DNA of 64,000 nt from Umbelopsis isabellina (taxonomy: Eukaryota; Mucoromycota; Umbelopsidomycetes; Umbelopsidales; Umbelopsidaceae): positions 430,036 through 494,035 of the forward strand of contig JAEPQZ010000007.1 of assembly GCA_016758905.1 (NCBI GenBank), in the 5' to 3' direction. Every line of letters begins with the position of its first letter. Position 1 is the stretch's first letter. Below the pieces are notes generated by a model. The model saw only the letters and a program-made list of their open reading frames with translations, did no database searches and was not told the DNA's origin. Position numbers and translations under genes: made by a program. Below, one piece after another: positions 1-10,394 of the stretch.

Positions 1-829
1 AAATGGTTTGTGGGTTCATCGAGCAACAGCACAGTGGGACGAATGAAAAGAGCCTTGGCCAACGCCACACGCATACGCCAACCACCAGACATGTCTTCTG
101 TATTCTTTGCCATTTGTGCGGTGGTAAAGCCGAGACCAGCTAGAAGCGTGCATGCGCGTGTTTCAAAGGTCGAAGGGTCAAGCCCATCAATGCGCTCATA
201 AATATCTTCCAAGATAGGATTATCTGCACCGTCCTCTTGACCCAAGATTTCTTCCACTTCCTTTTCCAAACGTGCGACTTCCTTTTCGGCATGCTCAATG
301 ACCGCTTGCACAGCGTTTTTGGCTTCTGGCTCAGCCTCTTGGTTCAGTAAATAGATCTGTATAAAAAATTTGTCAGTATATGGACCGGACATGGACACAA
401 AAAAACTCTCACAGAGATACTTGCATCGAAATGTTTAGGAATCTCAATATCTTTGCTAGCCAGCGATTCTAAAAACGTGGATTTACCAGATCCGTTGGCT
501 CCAATGAGACCATACCGACGGCCAAAGTTGAGTTCAATGGTAGCGTTGTCAATAAGCACACGACCGTGGTAGTTTAGGGAATACGACTCAATTTTCAAAT
601 CTCTGGACCGCTCTTGCGAAGTATAAACACCGGTGGCCGTGCGGTCGACCTTGAGATTGAGTTTGCTCAAAGTCAGATCATCGGTTGAACTGTTCATGGA
701 CGACGACAGGGCTGGCGTGCTCTTGCCAGAGTCGGCCGGAGTTGAAACTCCACTGTTGCCTGCCTTTGCGGCATTGCGAGCTGCTTTGGCTGCGAGTCTC
801 TTCTGCTTAGATGCTGAGATCTGACTCAT
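1..829 (-). CDS. ARB1: ABCF-family ATPase ARB1-like (5' part, runs off window)
   Basis: The product resembles Arb1/ABCF2, a soluble twin-ABC ATPase that works in ribosome biogenesis (known for the family). The start codon is at 829 and translation runs leftwards. Exon 1 is about 829-413, a 56-nt GT-AG intron follows (412-357), and exon 2 runs off the left edge. The N-terminus is Ala/Lys/Ser-rich, as in ABCF2. Walker A is GANGSGKST near residue 117, the signature is [14 protein letters not shown], and Walker B is LLLDEPTNH at the very edge of the window. The first nucleotide-binding domain is therefore nearly complete, and the second lies outside. The reading frame is continuous across the intron and no membrane segments are seen, which agrees with ABCF rather than a transporter. 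Family assignment is firm; the choice of ARB1 over other ABCF members rests on the N-terminal layout. Confidence 0.9.
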
Positions 830-1248
830 TTTTTAGAATTGTGAGAGAAAGAGAGAGAGAAGTTTATTAGGCTTGTCAGCAAGTCATTTGGAAATATTTT
901 TATTATTATTTTGCATGACGATATTGCCCTGTTTCCATGATTGGCAATTGTATTGCGTTCACAAAGAGAAGGTACAAAGACTTGTTGAAAAGAACCGTGC
1001 GTGACGCGGTGACTGAATATACGTTAATCGGTCGTTTAAATACAATAAATGCTGCTTAGCTTTGGTAAAACATAGCATGGATAGTTGTTATTATGTTGGA
1101 AGAAACCGGCTCGCTACTTGAGAGTTGCCGCAGTAGAAGTGGAGGTATGGCATGTCAAACGGCATATCACGAGATCTGCTGTTCCCAAAAAAAATATGGT
1201 TTTATTGTACACACTCAACACACATACACATACACATACACACGCAGT
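830..1248. other. Intergenic: ARB1 upstream region
   Basis: This stretch holds the presumed ARB1 promoter (minus strand) and the 3' end of the Rmt2 gene. A short CA-rich microsatellite with a CACATA hexamer period lies at about 1211-1246. A GA-rich run sits just upstream of the ARB1 start (842-861). No gene is visible. Confidence 0.6.
1211..1246. repeat. CACATA/CA microsatellite
   Basis: The sequence alternates CA dinucleotides and CACATA units for about 35 bases just downstream of the Rmt2 stop codon. It is an ordinary short tandem repeat. A 72-residue open frame across it is made of Thr-His repeats and is not a gene. Confidence 0.8.
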
Positions 1249-2471
1249 CTATAGCTCTAGAAATCGACAGATGGGAAGCTTGTATGTATCTAATACCCAA
1301 TAGCGCTGTCGAACGTTTTCCCATACACCGTCCTCGTCAGCAGTAGGGATTTTCATGTCTACATATTCAGTAGAAAGGCCCATTTCACGCAAATCTATCT
1401 CGGAAATCCGGCAATAAACGTCATGGAAAAATTGGTTGGTAGCTCCCAGTCCATTAAACCATGTGTAAACACCGTCAGAGTTGAGGATGTTGGGCACAGC
1501 ATCATGAAAGTTTCGAAGTTCATCATAGAATTCTGTGGAAAGGATCAGATTTAGTTCAATCGCCCTGGTCTCCTCGCAGCTTAACCCAGCAAAGACTTAC
1601 CTCCATATGTATCAAAGAAAATGCCATCAAAAGCTTGTTCCAACGTAGGAAGAACATCTTGCCATCGTCCAAAACAGATGGTAACACCTTCCTTCTTATC
1701 CCAGCCAAGTTCCTTCATATGTGCATATACATCAGGATGGGCTTCAATGATATAGTGGTTGCGAGGCTTATACTTTTGTAATTCAGTATCAATGAGACCC
1801 AGCCCGAATCCAACGTTGAGGACATCTAATCCTTCCTTGGGGCACATCACTTTGGCGTGCTCTACCATCAACGGTGCTTCCCAACCCATCATAACAGCAT
1901 CATTGTTCTCATCCATGAGTTTGTTATCGCTATAATGCAATTTCTGCTTCAAGTAATCCTCATTGACAACCTTGTTCTCGTCGTCATCGTCACCGCCGAA
2001 ATGAGCTTGCAACGCACGAATGATTAGCTCGGCTCGGCTGCCCTCAGCTACCAGTAACTCATAAATATCTTTATGTCCGTTCTCCAATGCCAATTCACCA
2101 GCAGTCACTTCGTCTTCATCAACAAGGTTATAAGGATGTCGCTCAGACAAAAGCCACTCCACTACTTTAATCTTGCCATGTTCAGCAGCGTAATGCAGTG
2201 GTGTTCGGCCCTTTTCGCCACGGTATATGATATCTGCGCCAGCCTTCTCTAAAGCTTTAGCTGCATCCTACCAAGCAGTGTGTAAATATTAGTATGTTGG
2301 CTCTGAGCTACCTATTGTGCTTCCAAAAAAATCACATACGAGATCGCCAGCAATGACGGCTGCAATGAAGTCTTGGCCGAGTTTCTTTTCCTCCTCTGTG
2401 TACTCTTCAGCAGTGTTCTCTTGTTGTTCGTCCACTATGGGATCCGCGTTGGCTGGTTGATCTGCGCTCAT
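1249..2471 (-). CDS. RMT2: Protein arginine N5-methyltransferase Rmt2 (ankyrin + SAM domain)
   Basis: In yeast Rmt2 delta-N-methylates an arginine of ribosomal protein Rpl12 using S-adenosylmethionine. I assemble three exons: 2471-2340, 2267-1601 and 1532-1249, giving about 360 residues (yeast has 412). The N-terminal third carries ankyrin-like repeats (GRTPLHYAAEHGKIKVVEWL). The C-terminal two-thirds is a class I methyltransferase fold: the SAM loop is LNVGFGLGLIDTEL, followed by the acidic IIEAHPDVY strand and GIFFDTYGE, the family motif, whose last residue is encoded across the second intron. An in-frame upstream Met would add 31 residues, but it overlaps the divergent promoter, so I chose the Met at 2471. 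It is transcribed divergently from the BLOC1S5-like gene only about 95 bp away. Confidence 0.93.
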
Positions 2472-2566
2472 GGTCAAGTCGTCGTTAGTATAATAAAAAA
2501 AAAACCTGCCCAGTGTCAAAAATGCCTTAACTTGCAAGTCACAGCTCTTGGTTGATTCAGCCAAGC
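2472..2566. promoter_or_regulatory. Short divergent promoter between Rmt2 and BLOC1S5-like gene
   Basis: The two start codons (2471 on minus, 2567 on plus) face away from each other across about 95 bp, so both promoters must share or overlap this segment. An A-run (about 2495-2504) is the only obvious element. Assignment rests on gene geometry alone. Confidence 0.5.
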
Positions 2567-3301
2567 ATGCCTGACATTCAACCCTTGACAGAAGGTAACT
2601 TGAGAGTTAGGAAGGCATGCCGAAAACCAGAAACTGAACTCAATGGTACATAGATGTGGCGCAGATCAGAGACATCCTTATAGGAACTAATGAACAACAA
2701 ATGGAACAAGAACAGGCCAACTTTGTACAGATATTCGAGGTTAGTACTTCACCCTAGACGATATCCCTATCTAAAGATATGCTAACATTGACCCTCTATA
2801 AAGCCTAAGATAACGAGAGAAGCAGAGTTTGTCAAGCAGTATAGGAATCTGACAGAAAGTCATAAGCTCCATGATACGATCAAGGGCAACCTTGAGCATG
2901 AGCTTGGTTCACTTTGTCAGCAAGGTAGTGTATCTCACGCCTCCGACAGTGTGTAAAGAGACCATAATCACCAAGTTTTTTCTTTAAAAAAAGCGAAAAG
3001 CTCGGCTGATGCTTTACAGGAAGTTCATGATGAACTGACGGCATATAAGGAGGTAACAATTTTAGCAGTTGCTATCAAATCACTGCAAATTACTGATAAC
3101 GTTAACTAGGAAAAAGCTAAAAGGGACCATACGTGGGATACATTGAAGGAAAAAAACATGACCGAAATTGCTGCACAACAACGAGCATTCGATTTGCAAC
3201 ATCAGAAGGAGCTTGACAAATTAGAAGAGAAATATGCCAAATTGACACGCGATTCCATTTACGCGAACCTGGTTGGAGGCAATACATGGAAATATCAGTA
3301 G
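2567..3301 (+). CDS. BLOC-1 subunit 5 (Muted)-like coiled-coil protein
   Basis: This five-exon gene has no long open frame and was built from splice sites: 2567-2594, 2654-2739, 2804-2924, 2994-3052 and 3110-3301, encoding 161 residues. All junctions are GT-AG and stay in frame to a TAG. The start region reads DVAQIRDILIG, then a FVQIFE motif, which aligns by eye with the IHSRLLDH...FVKEFE region of animal BLOC1S5. The remainder is a charged helix ending LEEKYAKLTRD, like the EQYAEMEKDL end of the animal protein. BLOC-1 acts in endosomal sorting; fungal BLOC-1 subunits are divergent, so this is inferred from pattern, not a search. Poly(A) signal AATAAA follows about 75 bp downstream. The alternative is an unrelated small coiled coil. 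Confidence 0.7.
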
Positions 3302-3375
3302 CGAATATCTATCTGCTTTGCCAAATATGTACACACATGTATTTATATATCCATTAATATCACTATCTCTCCAAA

Positions 3376-3381
3376 AATAAA
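3376..3381 (+). terminator. Poly(A) signal AATAAA after BLOC1S5-like gene
   Basis: A canonical AATAAA hexamer lies 75 bp past the TAG of the upstream gene, in an AT-rich stretch, at the usual distance for 3' end formation. Confidence 0.5.
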
Positions 3382-3513
3382 ATATAAAGATAGCTCATTT
3401 GTCGAAGAAAAGTATGCATTTCGTTCCAGTCAGCGCAACATGGCGCGCCTTTAAAAATTTCACTTGGCTGCTGTGGCGAACTTGACCTGGCTTGCTAATA
3501 TAGATTGTCGATC

Positions 3514-4057
3514 ATGTCCAACATAAAGATGGTGTGTACTTGGAACCTCAGCCAAAACCATGATATGCACTGCATACTCACTATGCTTGTTATTCACCTA
3601 GCTCAACGAGAAGGATGAGGAAGAAGTGGAAGTTTCCTGGGAAGATCAACAAAAGATCAACGCATTCAGCAAATTGAACGCAAAAACAGATGATCTCGAG
3701 GAACAGTACGAGAAACTCAAAGTAAGCGTTTGAAAACGGCTTAACTGTATGAAAAGTTATAATGTTGCTCATGGTTTCACCACCTTTTAATAGCAAGAGA
3801 AAGAGTACCTGGATGATCTGTCCATGGAACTTGAGTTAGCAGACGACGACGAGCCAGTGCGATACAAGATTGGCGACGCTTTTGTACATATGCCACTCGA
3901 CAAAGCGCTCGAGCGTATAACGAGTGATTCAGAAAAGGTTTCTGCCGATTTGGAAGAGCTCAAGAGCCAGATGGATAACGTACAGGACCAAATGGCCGAG
4001 CTGAAAAAAGCCCTTTATGGCAAGTTTGGCACATCCATCAACTTAGAGAAAGACTAA
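3514..4057 (+). CDS. PFD4: Prefoldin subunit 4
   Basis: This beta-class prefoldin subunit belongs to the hexameric chaperone that hands unfolded actin and tubulin to CCT. Three exons (3514-3531, 3602-3721, 3794-4057) give 133 residues, matching the family's usual length (human 134). Diagnostic segments are VSWEDQQKINAFSKLN in the first helix, ELADDDEPVRYKIGDAFVHM in the hairpin core, and KKALYGKFGTSINLE at the C-terminus, nearly the same as the human YAKFGSNINLE. The first exon encodes only six residues (MSNIKM) and was chosen because it is the nearest upstream ATG with a good donor. Another prefoldin gene (subunit 5) sits at 28003. The gene ends 137 bp from the convergent biotin carboxylase gene. 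Confidence 0.93.
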
Positions 4058-4194
4058 CATTACCCTTCCAAAAAAATTACACAATAATATCGCAAAATGA
4101 CCCTTTTTACGTCGGATACTGCCTTGCTATTATCATTCTAGTTTGTTGCGTATATTTTTATTTGAACAAAGTGGAGGGGGGTTATAAAACTACA

Positions 4195-6200
4195 TTACAA
4201 CTTGCTATCTTTGGTCTCGACAATTTCCACAATGAGATCGCCAGAATCTACAAGGTCATTGACTTTGGCATAAATAGCTTTGACTCGGCCGCCCAGCTGC
4301 GATTTAATGACGGTTTCCATCTTCATAGCACTGACAACGAACGCCTCCTGCCCGACTTCAACCTTGTCACCAACCTTAACAGAGACCTCGGTAACCATGC
4401 CAGATATAGGACATGCTATCTCGCCAGCATCGCCAATTGCCTTGCGACGCAGACTTGAATCTGCAGCGGCTGTGCGACGATTGATTTTCATATTTAACTG
4501 GCTTCCAAGGCTGTTGGCAGACGAAGTAGCCAATTCGATTTTTGAGTTGAAATGATCAGGAAAGTCGTTTACGGATATGTCGTTGATTTTGATAGAATGT
4601 ATTTGCTTGGTTGCCTTGTCTGACTTGTCTGTGGACGATAATTCGATGTTGAATACATCGCCAGGCTTGAACTGGATAGAACCTGGTGCTGAGATCGGTT
4701 GTACATTCACAGATCTGTTCTGAGGTTTGCTGGTGGTAGCAGTCTTAAGCTTTTGACTTGAGGTCAATAGATAAGACATTCTTGTCTCCAGGAACGTCAC
4801 ATTAATATCTTGTGTTTCATTGTGCAGAAACTGCTCATCGTTAAGTAAAGCCAGTATGAATTTGCGGTTGGTTTGTACACCCTCAATGACCATCATACTC
4901 AAAACACGCTTCAATTTTTCTACAGCAATGGGGAAGGATTGCGCTGTGACGATCACTTTGGCAAGCAGAGAATCGAAATGCGGTAGGACCACCGAGCCGG
5001 GGTGTATCCATGTATCGATACGAATACCTTGTCCCAAAGCAAATTCTACATTCGTAATTTTGCCGACAGAAAGCATATTATCTTTATGAGGGTCCTCCGC
5101 GCATATGCGAGCTTGTATCGATACCATGGGAGGAACAGCCAGTATGTTATTTTGACTGATAGCTAATGACTCGAGTGTTTCACCAAGAGCGATCAGTATT
5201 TGTGAGCGTACGATATCAATACCAGTGATTTCTTCGGTGATTGTATGCTCCACTTGCACACGAGGATTAACTTCCAGAAAGTAAAACTTTTGATCAAATG
5301 GAGTGACCAGAAACTCAACAGTGCCGGCCGAATCATATCTAATATGTTTTGCCAAGGCCAAAGCTGATTCTTGGATCCTAGTGCGTAATTGGGATGAGAT
5401 GCCAACTGACGGAGCGATCTAAGAGGATGGCGATAAGTAAAAAGTTGGCTTTTCAAGGGTCTAAAATAAATGTCACTTACTTCTATCACCTTTTGGAACC
5501 GTCGCTGAACTGAGCAATCTCGTTCTTTTAAATGAACCACCCCGCCTTCCTTGTCACCGAGAATTTGAACTTCTATGTGCTTTGCGCCGACAATAGCCTT
5601 TTCTATAAAAACTTGCTTAGACGGACTTTCATTGATGCACCTCTGCAGCACACTCTCAATATCTTTGGGGTCATGAACCATGCGAATGCCTCGACCACCG
5701 CCGCCGTCACGGGCTTTCAACATGATGGGGTAACCGTATTGATCTCCAAAGCGGCAAACTTGATCTGGTGACTGAACAGGTTCCTTTGTTCCTGGTGCCA
5801 CGGGTATGTTTGCGTCCAACGCGATTTTGCGTGCCGATAATTTGTCACCGAGCTCCTCAATAACTTTGGGGGATGGGCCGACAAATAAGATATTGTTCGC
5901 AGCACACAGCTTGGCAAATTCAGAGGATTCAGATAAAAATCCGTAACCAGGATGTATAGCATTGGCCCCTGTTTGCAGAGCAACATCCAAAAGGCTTTGT
6001 GGTTTCATGAAAGCTAGCGGACCACCAGACAGTTGGACTGAAGTGTTGGCATATCGACAATGGGATATATCGGCCGGGTCACTGAATACAGCAACTGTAT
6101 CCAAGCCAAGTTCGGTAGCCGAATTGAGAATGCGAATGGCAATCTCGCCTCGATTAGCTACCAGTAGTTTTACATTGCGTCGTTGTCTCCAGTTCCCCAT
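4195..6200 (-). CDS. Biotin carboxylase-BCCP protein (acyl-CoA/pyruvate carboxylase-like, no carboxyltransferase domain)
   Basis: Two exons (6200-5481 and 5418-4195, intron 62 bp) give 647 residues. Residues about 10-460 are a full biotin carboxylase: LVANRGEIAIRI, the substrate loop HPGYGFLSES, the ATP-grasp glycine loop KARDGGGGRGIRM, KHIEVQILGD, and FLEVNPRVQVEHTITEEITG. The C-terminal 75 residues are a biotinyl domain with the biotin lysine in AMKMET (near residue 606). No carboxyltransferase domain is present and there is no room for one, so carboxyl transfer would need a separate subunit, as with methylcrotonyl- or propionyl-CoA carboxylase alpha chains. However, AMKMET and its surroundings look more like pyruvate carboxylase than MCC/PCC alpha. 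A mitochondrial presequence is not obvious. Substrate is unknown. Confidence 0.85.
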
Positions 6201-6798
6201 TGAATGTCAGAGTAAGAGAGTAGCTTTAAACTCATAGCAGCTGAGTAAGTGGAAATATATTAAGCCTGGAAAAATTGCGGGGTAATTTGTACCTTGCCGT
6301 CTAAATGTGACAATGCACCAAATGCTTATCACTGCTATCATTGTATTTGGCTTATAGAAGCAGAATCAATGATCAAAGTACAAAATGCTGTATATAATAT
6401 CTCAGGAGAATGATAGCTGGTATATGCTTCTATGATGCTCAAGCTCACCAGAGACCCACATTTGTTAGCTTCGATAGCTGCGCAGTAAAAAGCCTACTCC
6501 CATCAAGTTGCTTGCAAACCGAGTTCACATATCAATCGCAACAATTTGTACGCATGCAAGTCTTATACTATTTCTAATATTGCATAGGGCATGTGAACAT
6601 AAGTCCTGAATTCATTCAACTAGTGCGTATAACCAAACTGCAGAAAGAGTATATAGGAGTTTATTGCTTTGAGCGAAACTCGGAAAAAAGTCAATTTCGC
6701 TTGCGCTAAATATGAGATCATGACCATCTAGACTTGTATAATATTACACATAGTAATATTTGTCTGGTCCATCAAAAGAACATTCCATTCCATACTTT

Positions 6799-7293
6799 AT
6801 GTCTGCTTATGTGGAAAGAGAGATCGACTATGCGTTTGTCATCAACACAGAAGACCCAGTTTCAAGTCAATTTCAGAATCATGGAAGTGGATCTGGACAA
6901 ACTAGGAACGCCAAGAATATACGCGCAGTCCTGCTCATGGTGAGTTCATGAGGAAGCTTCCATCCTCCGAATGCTTGTAGCTGAATAGATATCGGATGTA
7001 TGATGCACTCGTACAGCTAGTCAAAATTATGACTTTTGATAGATCTTGAACCATATTTAAAACCACAGCAAAGCGAATTCATTCTAGTTGATTCTTTTCT
7101 GGAGGAATGCGAACTTGATGAAGAAGGGCGTCAGAATGTCTTCTTTTATTTTAACATCCACCACTTATGTGCGAAATACTGCTGCAAATATCATGGTCAT
7201 TCATCGCTGCTGTCTGGAGCATCTCGTTGTGGGCTGCTCGACAGGCGTTTCAATTGCTTTAAGCTTATCGGTGATGGAATTGACAATCCTTGA
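6799..7293 (+). pseudogene. Possible decayed two-exon gene of unknown function
   Basis: A Met-started frame at 6799 (MSAYVEREIDYAFVINTEDP...) runs 47 codons to a perfect donor (ATG then GTGAGT at about 6940), and a second coding-like frame (DLEPYLKPQQSEFILVDSF...) follows an acceptor TAG at about 7042. Both have ordinary protein composition. But the donor is in phase 0, and the downstream frame would need a phase-1 donor, so the two do not join cleanly. Either a microexon or frameshift is missing from my model, or this is a relic. I do not recognise the family. Confidence 0.25.
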
Positions 7294-7684
7294 AACCTTA
7301 ATATCCTTTAATCTGGTTCTGTGGCAGTTCATACAGATTCCACAACATCATGCGCTGTTTAAAGCATACACAATCCGGGTATTTTAGATGAAAATAGCAC
7401 CATTTGCTTACCTAACAAAATGTAGATCAAGAGAATCTACAGTGATATCTCTTACCATTTTCCGTTACAGGAAGTCGAGCAAAGCGCTTTCTTTCAGTTC
7501 TATTACCAATACAGATCTCTGACTGCATGGTGAGCGAAATATGGAATTGAAAAGTGTTTTGTTGACAACACGGAATGCGAATATCTGCACAGTCACTGAA
7601 TACACTAGAAATGATCCACAACCTAAATCAAGGTAAATTAATATCATCGGTATGAGGCGGCACAACAAGCTTCCATGGTAAGCA

Positions 7685-7693
7685 TATATAAAT
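7685..7693 (+). promoter_or_regulatory. TATA box of the secreted repeat-protein gene
   Basis: TATATAAAT lies 55-63 bp upstream of the start at 7748, a good position for a TATA-driven promoter with a 5' leader of about 30 nt. It fits a strongly expressed gene, in keeping with the biased codon use downstream. Confidence 0.6.
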
Positions 7694-7747
7694 ACAAATA
7701 AGTTGCATATAATTTTCGTTATACTTGAAAAACTACAATTTAGTAAA

Positions 7748-8257
7748 ATGAAATTCACCTACGCTTTCACTGTTTTGGTCGCCACTGCTGCCGTTGCCAA
7801 CGCTGCCGTTGCCAAGCATGATCAGGCTAAGGTTATGATGGACGAAAACGTTGTGAACGTCGACACAATCCCTGTCGACAAGCTCGCCGATATACCCGTG
7901 AAAATGGCTCCCACAGGTATGGGCTCTGTCAGCGATGCTGATGTAAAAGATCTTGAAGGTGCTCTTCCTGTCACCACCGCTTTGCCTGCAGCACCCTTGA
8001 AAAAGGACATGAAGCCTGCTGGTCATGCCAAGGATGCTAAGAAGGTCGAGGTTAAGGACGTCAAGCAAGCCAAGGAAGCCAAGGACATGAAGCAAGCCAA
8101 GGAAGCCAAGGACATGAAGCAAGCCAAGGAAGCCAAGGACATGAAGCAAGCCAAGACAGCCCAGCCCGCCAAGGAAGAAACCAAGAAGGCTACTGGCTTC
8201 ACCACTGTTCTCGACAAAGTCAAGCACTTTTTCAAGTTTGATGGCGATAAGAACTAA
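7748..8257 (+). CDS. Small secreted Lys/Ala-rich protein with nine-residue repeats
   Basis: This intronless gene encodes 169 residues. The start is the ATG at 7748, because it begins a clear signal peptide (MKFTYAFTVLVATAAVANA, cleavage expected after ANA). The mature part is hydrophilic. The central block repeats KQAKEAKDM at least three times in near-identical 27-bp units (about 8065-8157). It is flanked by Lys/Ala-rich sequence, and the protein ends in a basic and aromatic tail (KVKHFFKFDGDKN). There are no cysteines in the mature region. Codon use strongly favours AAG and GTC/GCC, unlike neighbours, suggesting high expression. I do not recognise the family. A cell-wall-associated or secreted helical protein is plausible but is inference. 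The antisense open frame of 164 codons is a by-product of the repeat. Confidence 0.8.
   Translation: MKFTYAFTVLVATAAVANAAVAKHDQAKVMMDENVVNVDTIPVDKLADIPVKMAPTGMGSVSDADVKDLEGALPVTTALPAAPLKKDMKPAGHAKDAKKVEVKDVKQAKEAKDMKQAKEAKDMKQAKEAKDMKQAKTAQPAKEETKKATGFTTVLDKVKHFFKFDGDKN
8065..8157 (+). repeat. 27-bp in-frame tandem repeat (KQAKEAKDM)
   Basis: Three and a half near-perfect 27-bp units encode KQAKEAKDM inside the secreted protein. Units are almost identical at the DNA level, which points to recent unit duplication and likely length variation between strains. Confidence 0.85.
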
Positions 8258-8406
8258 TTAGGATTTTGCTTATATTAGACATATGCTCATTATGAGAGCA
8301 AATTATTTCAACAATCATATAAAATATAATTCCCATTCATGAACTAATATATAATGAGGGTTACATGATGCACATTGCTGCTGATTACAGAAAAATGAAT
8401 ATGTTG

Positions 8407-10394
8407 TTATATATAATTTGCCTCTTTGGGTATATTTATCTCAGGGCTTATTGAATCCCTTGCGGCTCTCGGTTGTAGAAATTCTTGTATTCTATCTTCC
8501 TCTATAGAATCTGTAAGGTCTTGAAATTGCTATGAACAAGAGGTTGACAAGGCACACATAAAGTCGTAAGCTGTCTGTCCAAAAAGATTGCAAATATCAA
8601 TACCAGATTCATATACTCACGCCATGGTATTGTCCGCCGACAAACACTTGGGGTAACTCCTTTGCTCTTCCTCGTGAACTGCCACCGTTGTTTTGCCGTT
8701 TCATATATTGTAAGGCGGGCTGGCTTGCAGCTACATCTATTACTTCAAATTTAATGTTGTGAGCTGACAAGAGATGACCTATTTGCTCCTGTCGCTGCTT
8801 AATCTTCGGAATGATTCAGAGCGGTTACAAATTTATCAACTGAAAGGCACCGTTTTTTTTATCTGTCTTTTCTTACCGCTACATTGCTGCAGATGCTGGA
8901 TACATAGACTTGTACTTTTGTCTTATCTTGTGGAGTCAATTCTGGACCACGTGCATCTTCTAAGAGAGCTGGTACACGCCGGCTGGATCCACCTGGACCT
9001 CCAGTTCTTCGTAGCGTCACCATGGACTGCTCAGCACCGCTTGACGGCCGCCAACTTAATCGCTTAGTTTCATCGTGCTGTTTGCTTTTCAAATATCTTA
9101 GCTGCTGCTTCTGATCCCTTGCCATCAATGACATTTGATTTTTGTGCGATCGCTCTAGCTCTTCAATTCGCATGTTGTGTGAGTGCTCCACCTGCTCAAA
9201 TTCTTGAAGAACCTTTTCAACTTCGCTGTCAACGGCAGACATGGCTCGCTCCTCTGCATCTACCAGTTTCAATTGTAAATTTTCCATCTCTTGCGTATGC
9301 AGCTCCTTGAGCTTCTGAACACTTTGCTTCTGATCTCGCTCAAGTCGTCGAGTTGCATTGTCGTGGGCTAATCGCACCTTTTCGAGCTCTTGTTGTTGTT
9401 CCTGGAGGAGTTTGTCTTTTTCCGCCATAGCCTCAGCATGAGAATCTAATAATGCTTGATGATTGTATTTCTGAGCCTGCAAAATGATAGTTCGTTGTCA
9501 GAACATGATTAGAGATTGTTTCTGGCAAACGAGATGGCTAACCTTGAGGTCTAACGCTAGCTCTTTAAGCTTTTTCAAAGCAACTTTGTCGTTTTCAACA
9601 TCGACAGTCAATCGACGGAACTTTTTGGCCTCATCATCGTTCATGATAGAGTGGCGTCGGCTTTGAGGCTGCATCTGAAATCGCTCAAGCTCCCGCTCAC
9701 GCTCAGATAATCTTGCCAAAACTTCATTATTCTGATTAAAGGTTGTTAATACAAGCGCTTTTTGATCGTGCTTTGAGCTCTATGACTTTACCTTTACTTT
9801 CAACTCTTTGAGTTGCTCCTCTACTTCACTTAAAGCTGGTTTGACTGCTTCAGCCCTCTCCATCTCCCATCTTTTCATTTCCACTTCAAGTTCATTTTCG
9901 CGTTTGCGCAACTCCTTTTCTTTTCTGCTAAGCTTTTCTTCATCTAAATGCTCTGGCAAAGGGCGAGAGATAAAGTTCATGCTCTCTATCTGCTGTACAT
10001 TGCGCTCTGCTTCTAGCTGCTCCCGTAATCGCTCTAATTCATTATCTCTTTGCTGTAGCATTTTTTCTTTTTCAAGTAAAGCTTCTAACGTTTGGCGGTT
10101 TCGAAGCCGAAGTACAACAAGATTTTCGTTGTTGGTGGCATTGTTGTGCAGAGACTGTTCAGAAATTTGTCGACGTAAACGATCAAGTTCCTCTGTCTGT
10201 GCAGCAATGATGTGTATATTATGTTCATTCTAAACAGAAATTGGTTTTAGTAGAGCACAAAAGAAAGCTGTTGTATGACGCTACTGCCTCACCTTAGACT
10301 TGAGTTGATTAAAGTCTTCCTGTAACTTGGGATCTGTTTCGTACTTGGATCCAACGCCGTTCTTGGATTTCTTTCTCGTCCCAAAGCATGGCAT
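8407..10394 (-). CDS. Long coiled-coil protein with C-terminal SH3BGR (thioredoxin-fold) domain
   Basis: Six exons (10394-10293, 10229-9792, 9731-9543, 9476-8877, 8803-8621, 8529-8407) encode about 544 residues; every junction is GT-AG and phase 0. The N-terminus MPCFGTRKKSK is basic with a Cys near the start, so membrane attachment is possible. Residues about 30-400 are nearly unbroken coiled coil rich in Glu, Lys, Arg, Leu and Gln. The last 110 residues form an SH3BGR/glutaredoxin-like domain: VQVYVSSICSNVAIKQRQ, then IKFEVIDVAA, then ELPQVFVGGQYHG and EDRIQEFLQ. The redox CxxC of true glutaredoxins is absent, as usual for SH3BGR proteins. Function is unknown; a scaffold or tether is inferred. 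It lies tail to tail with the secreted repeat-protein gene. Confidence 0.8.

Larger units (their letters stand above)
6201..7747. other. Gene-poor stretch with decayed reading frames
   Basis: About 1.5 kb lie between the biotin carboxylase start and the repeat-protein start. It holds the biotin carboxylase upstream region, then two short plus-strand coding-like frames at 6799-6950 and 7038-7293 described separately. From 7294 to 7680 I see only short frames on both strands with no recognisable product. Confidence 0.5.

Noticed and set aside
7733-8227. 164-codon open frame antisense to the secreted repeat protein
   Set aside because: It is forced open by the 27-bp in-frame repeat and gives a Leu/Gly-rich periodic sequence; the sense strand has the signal peptide and TATA box.
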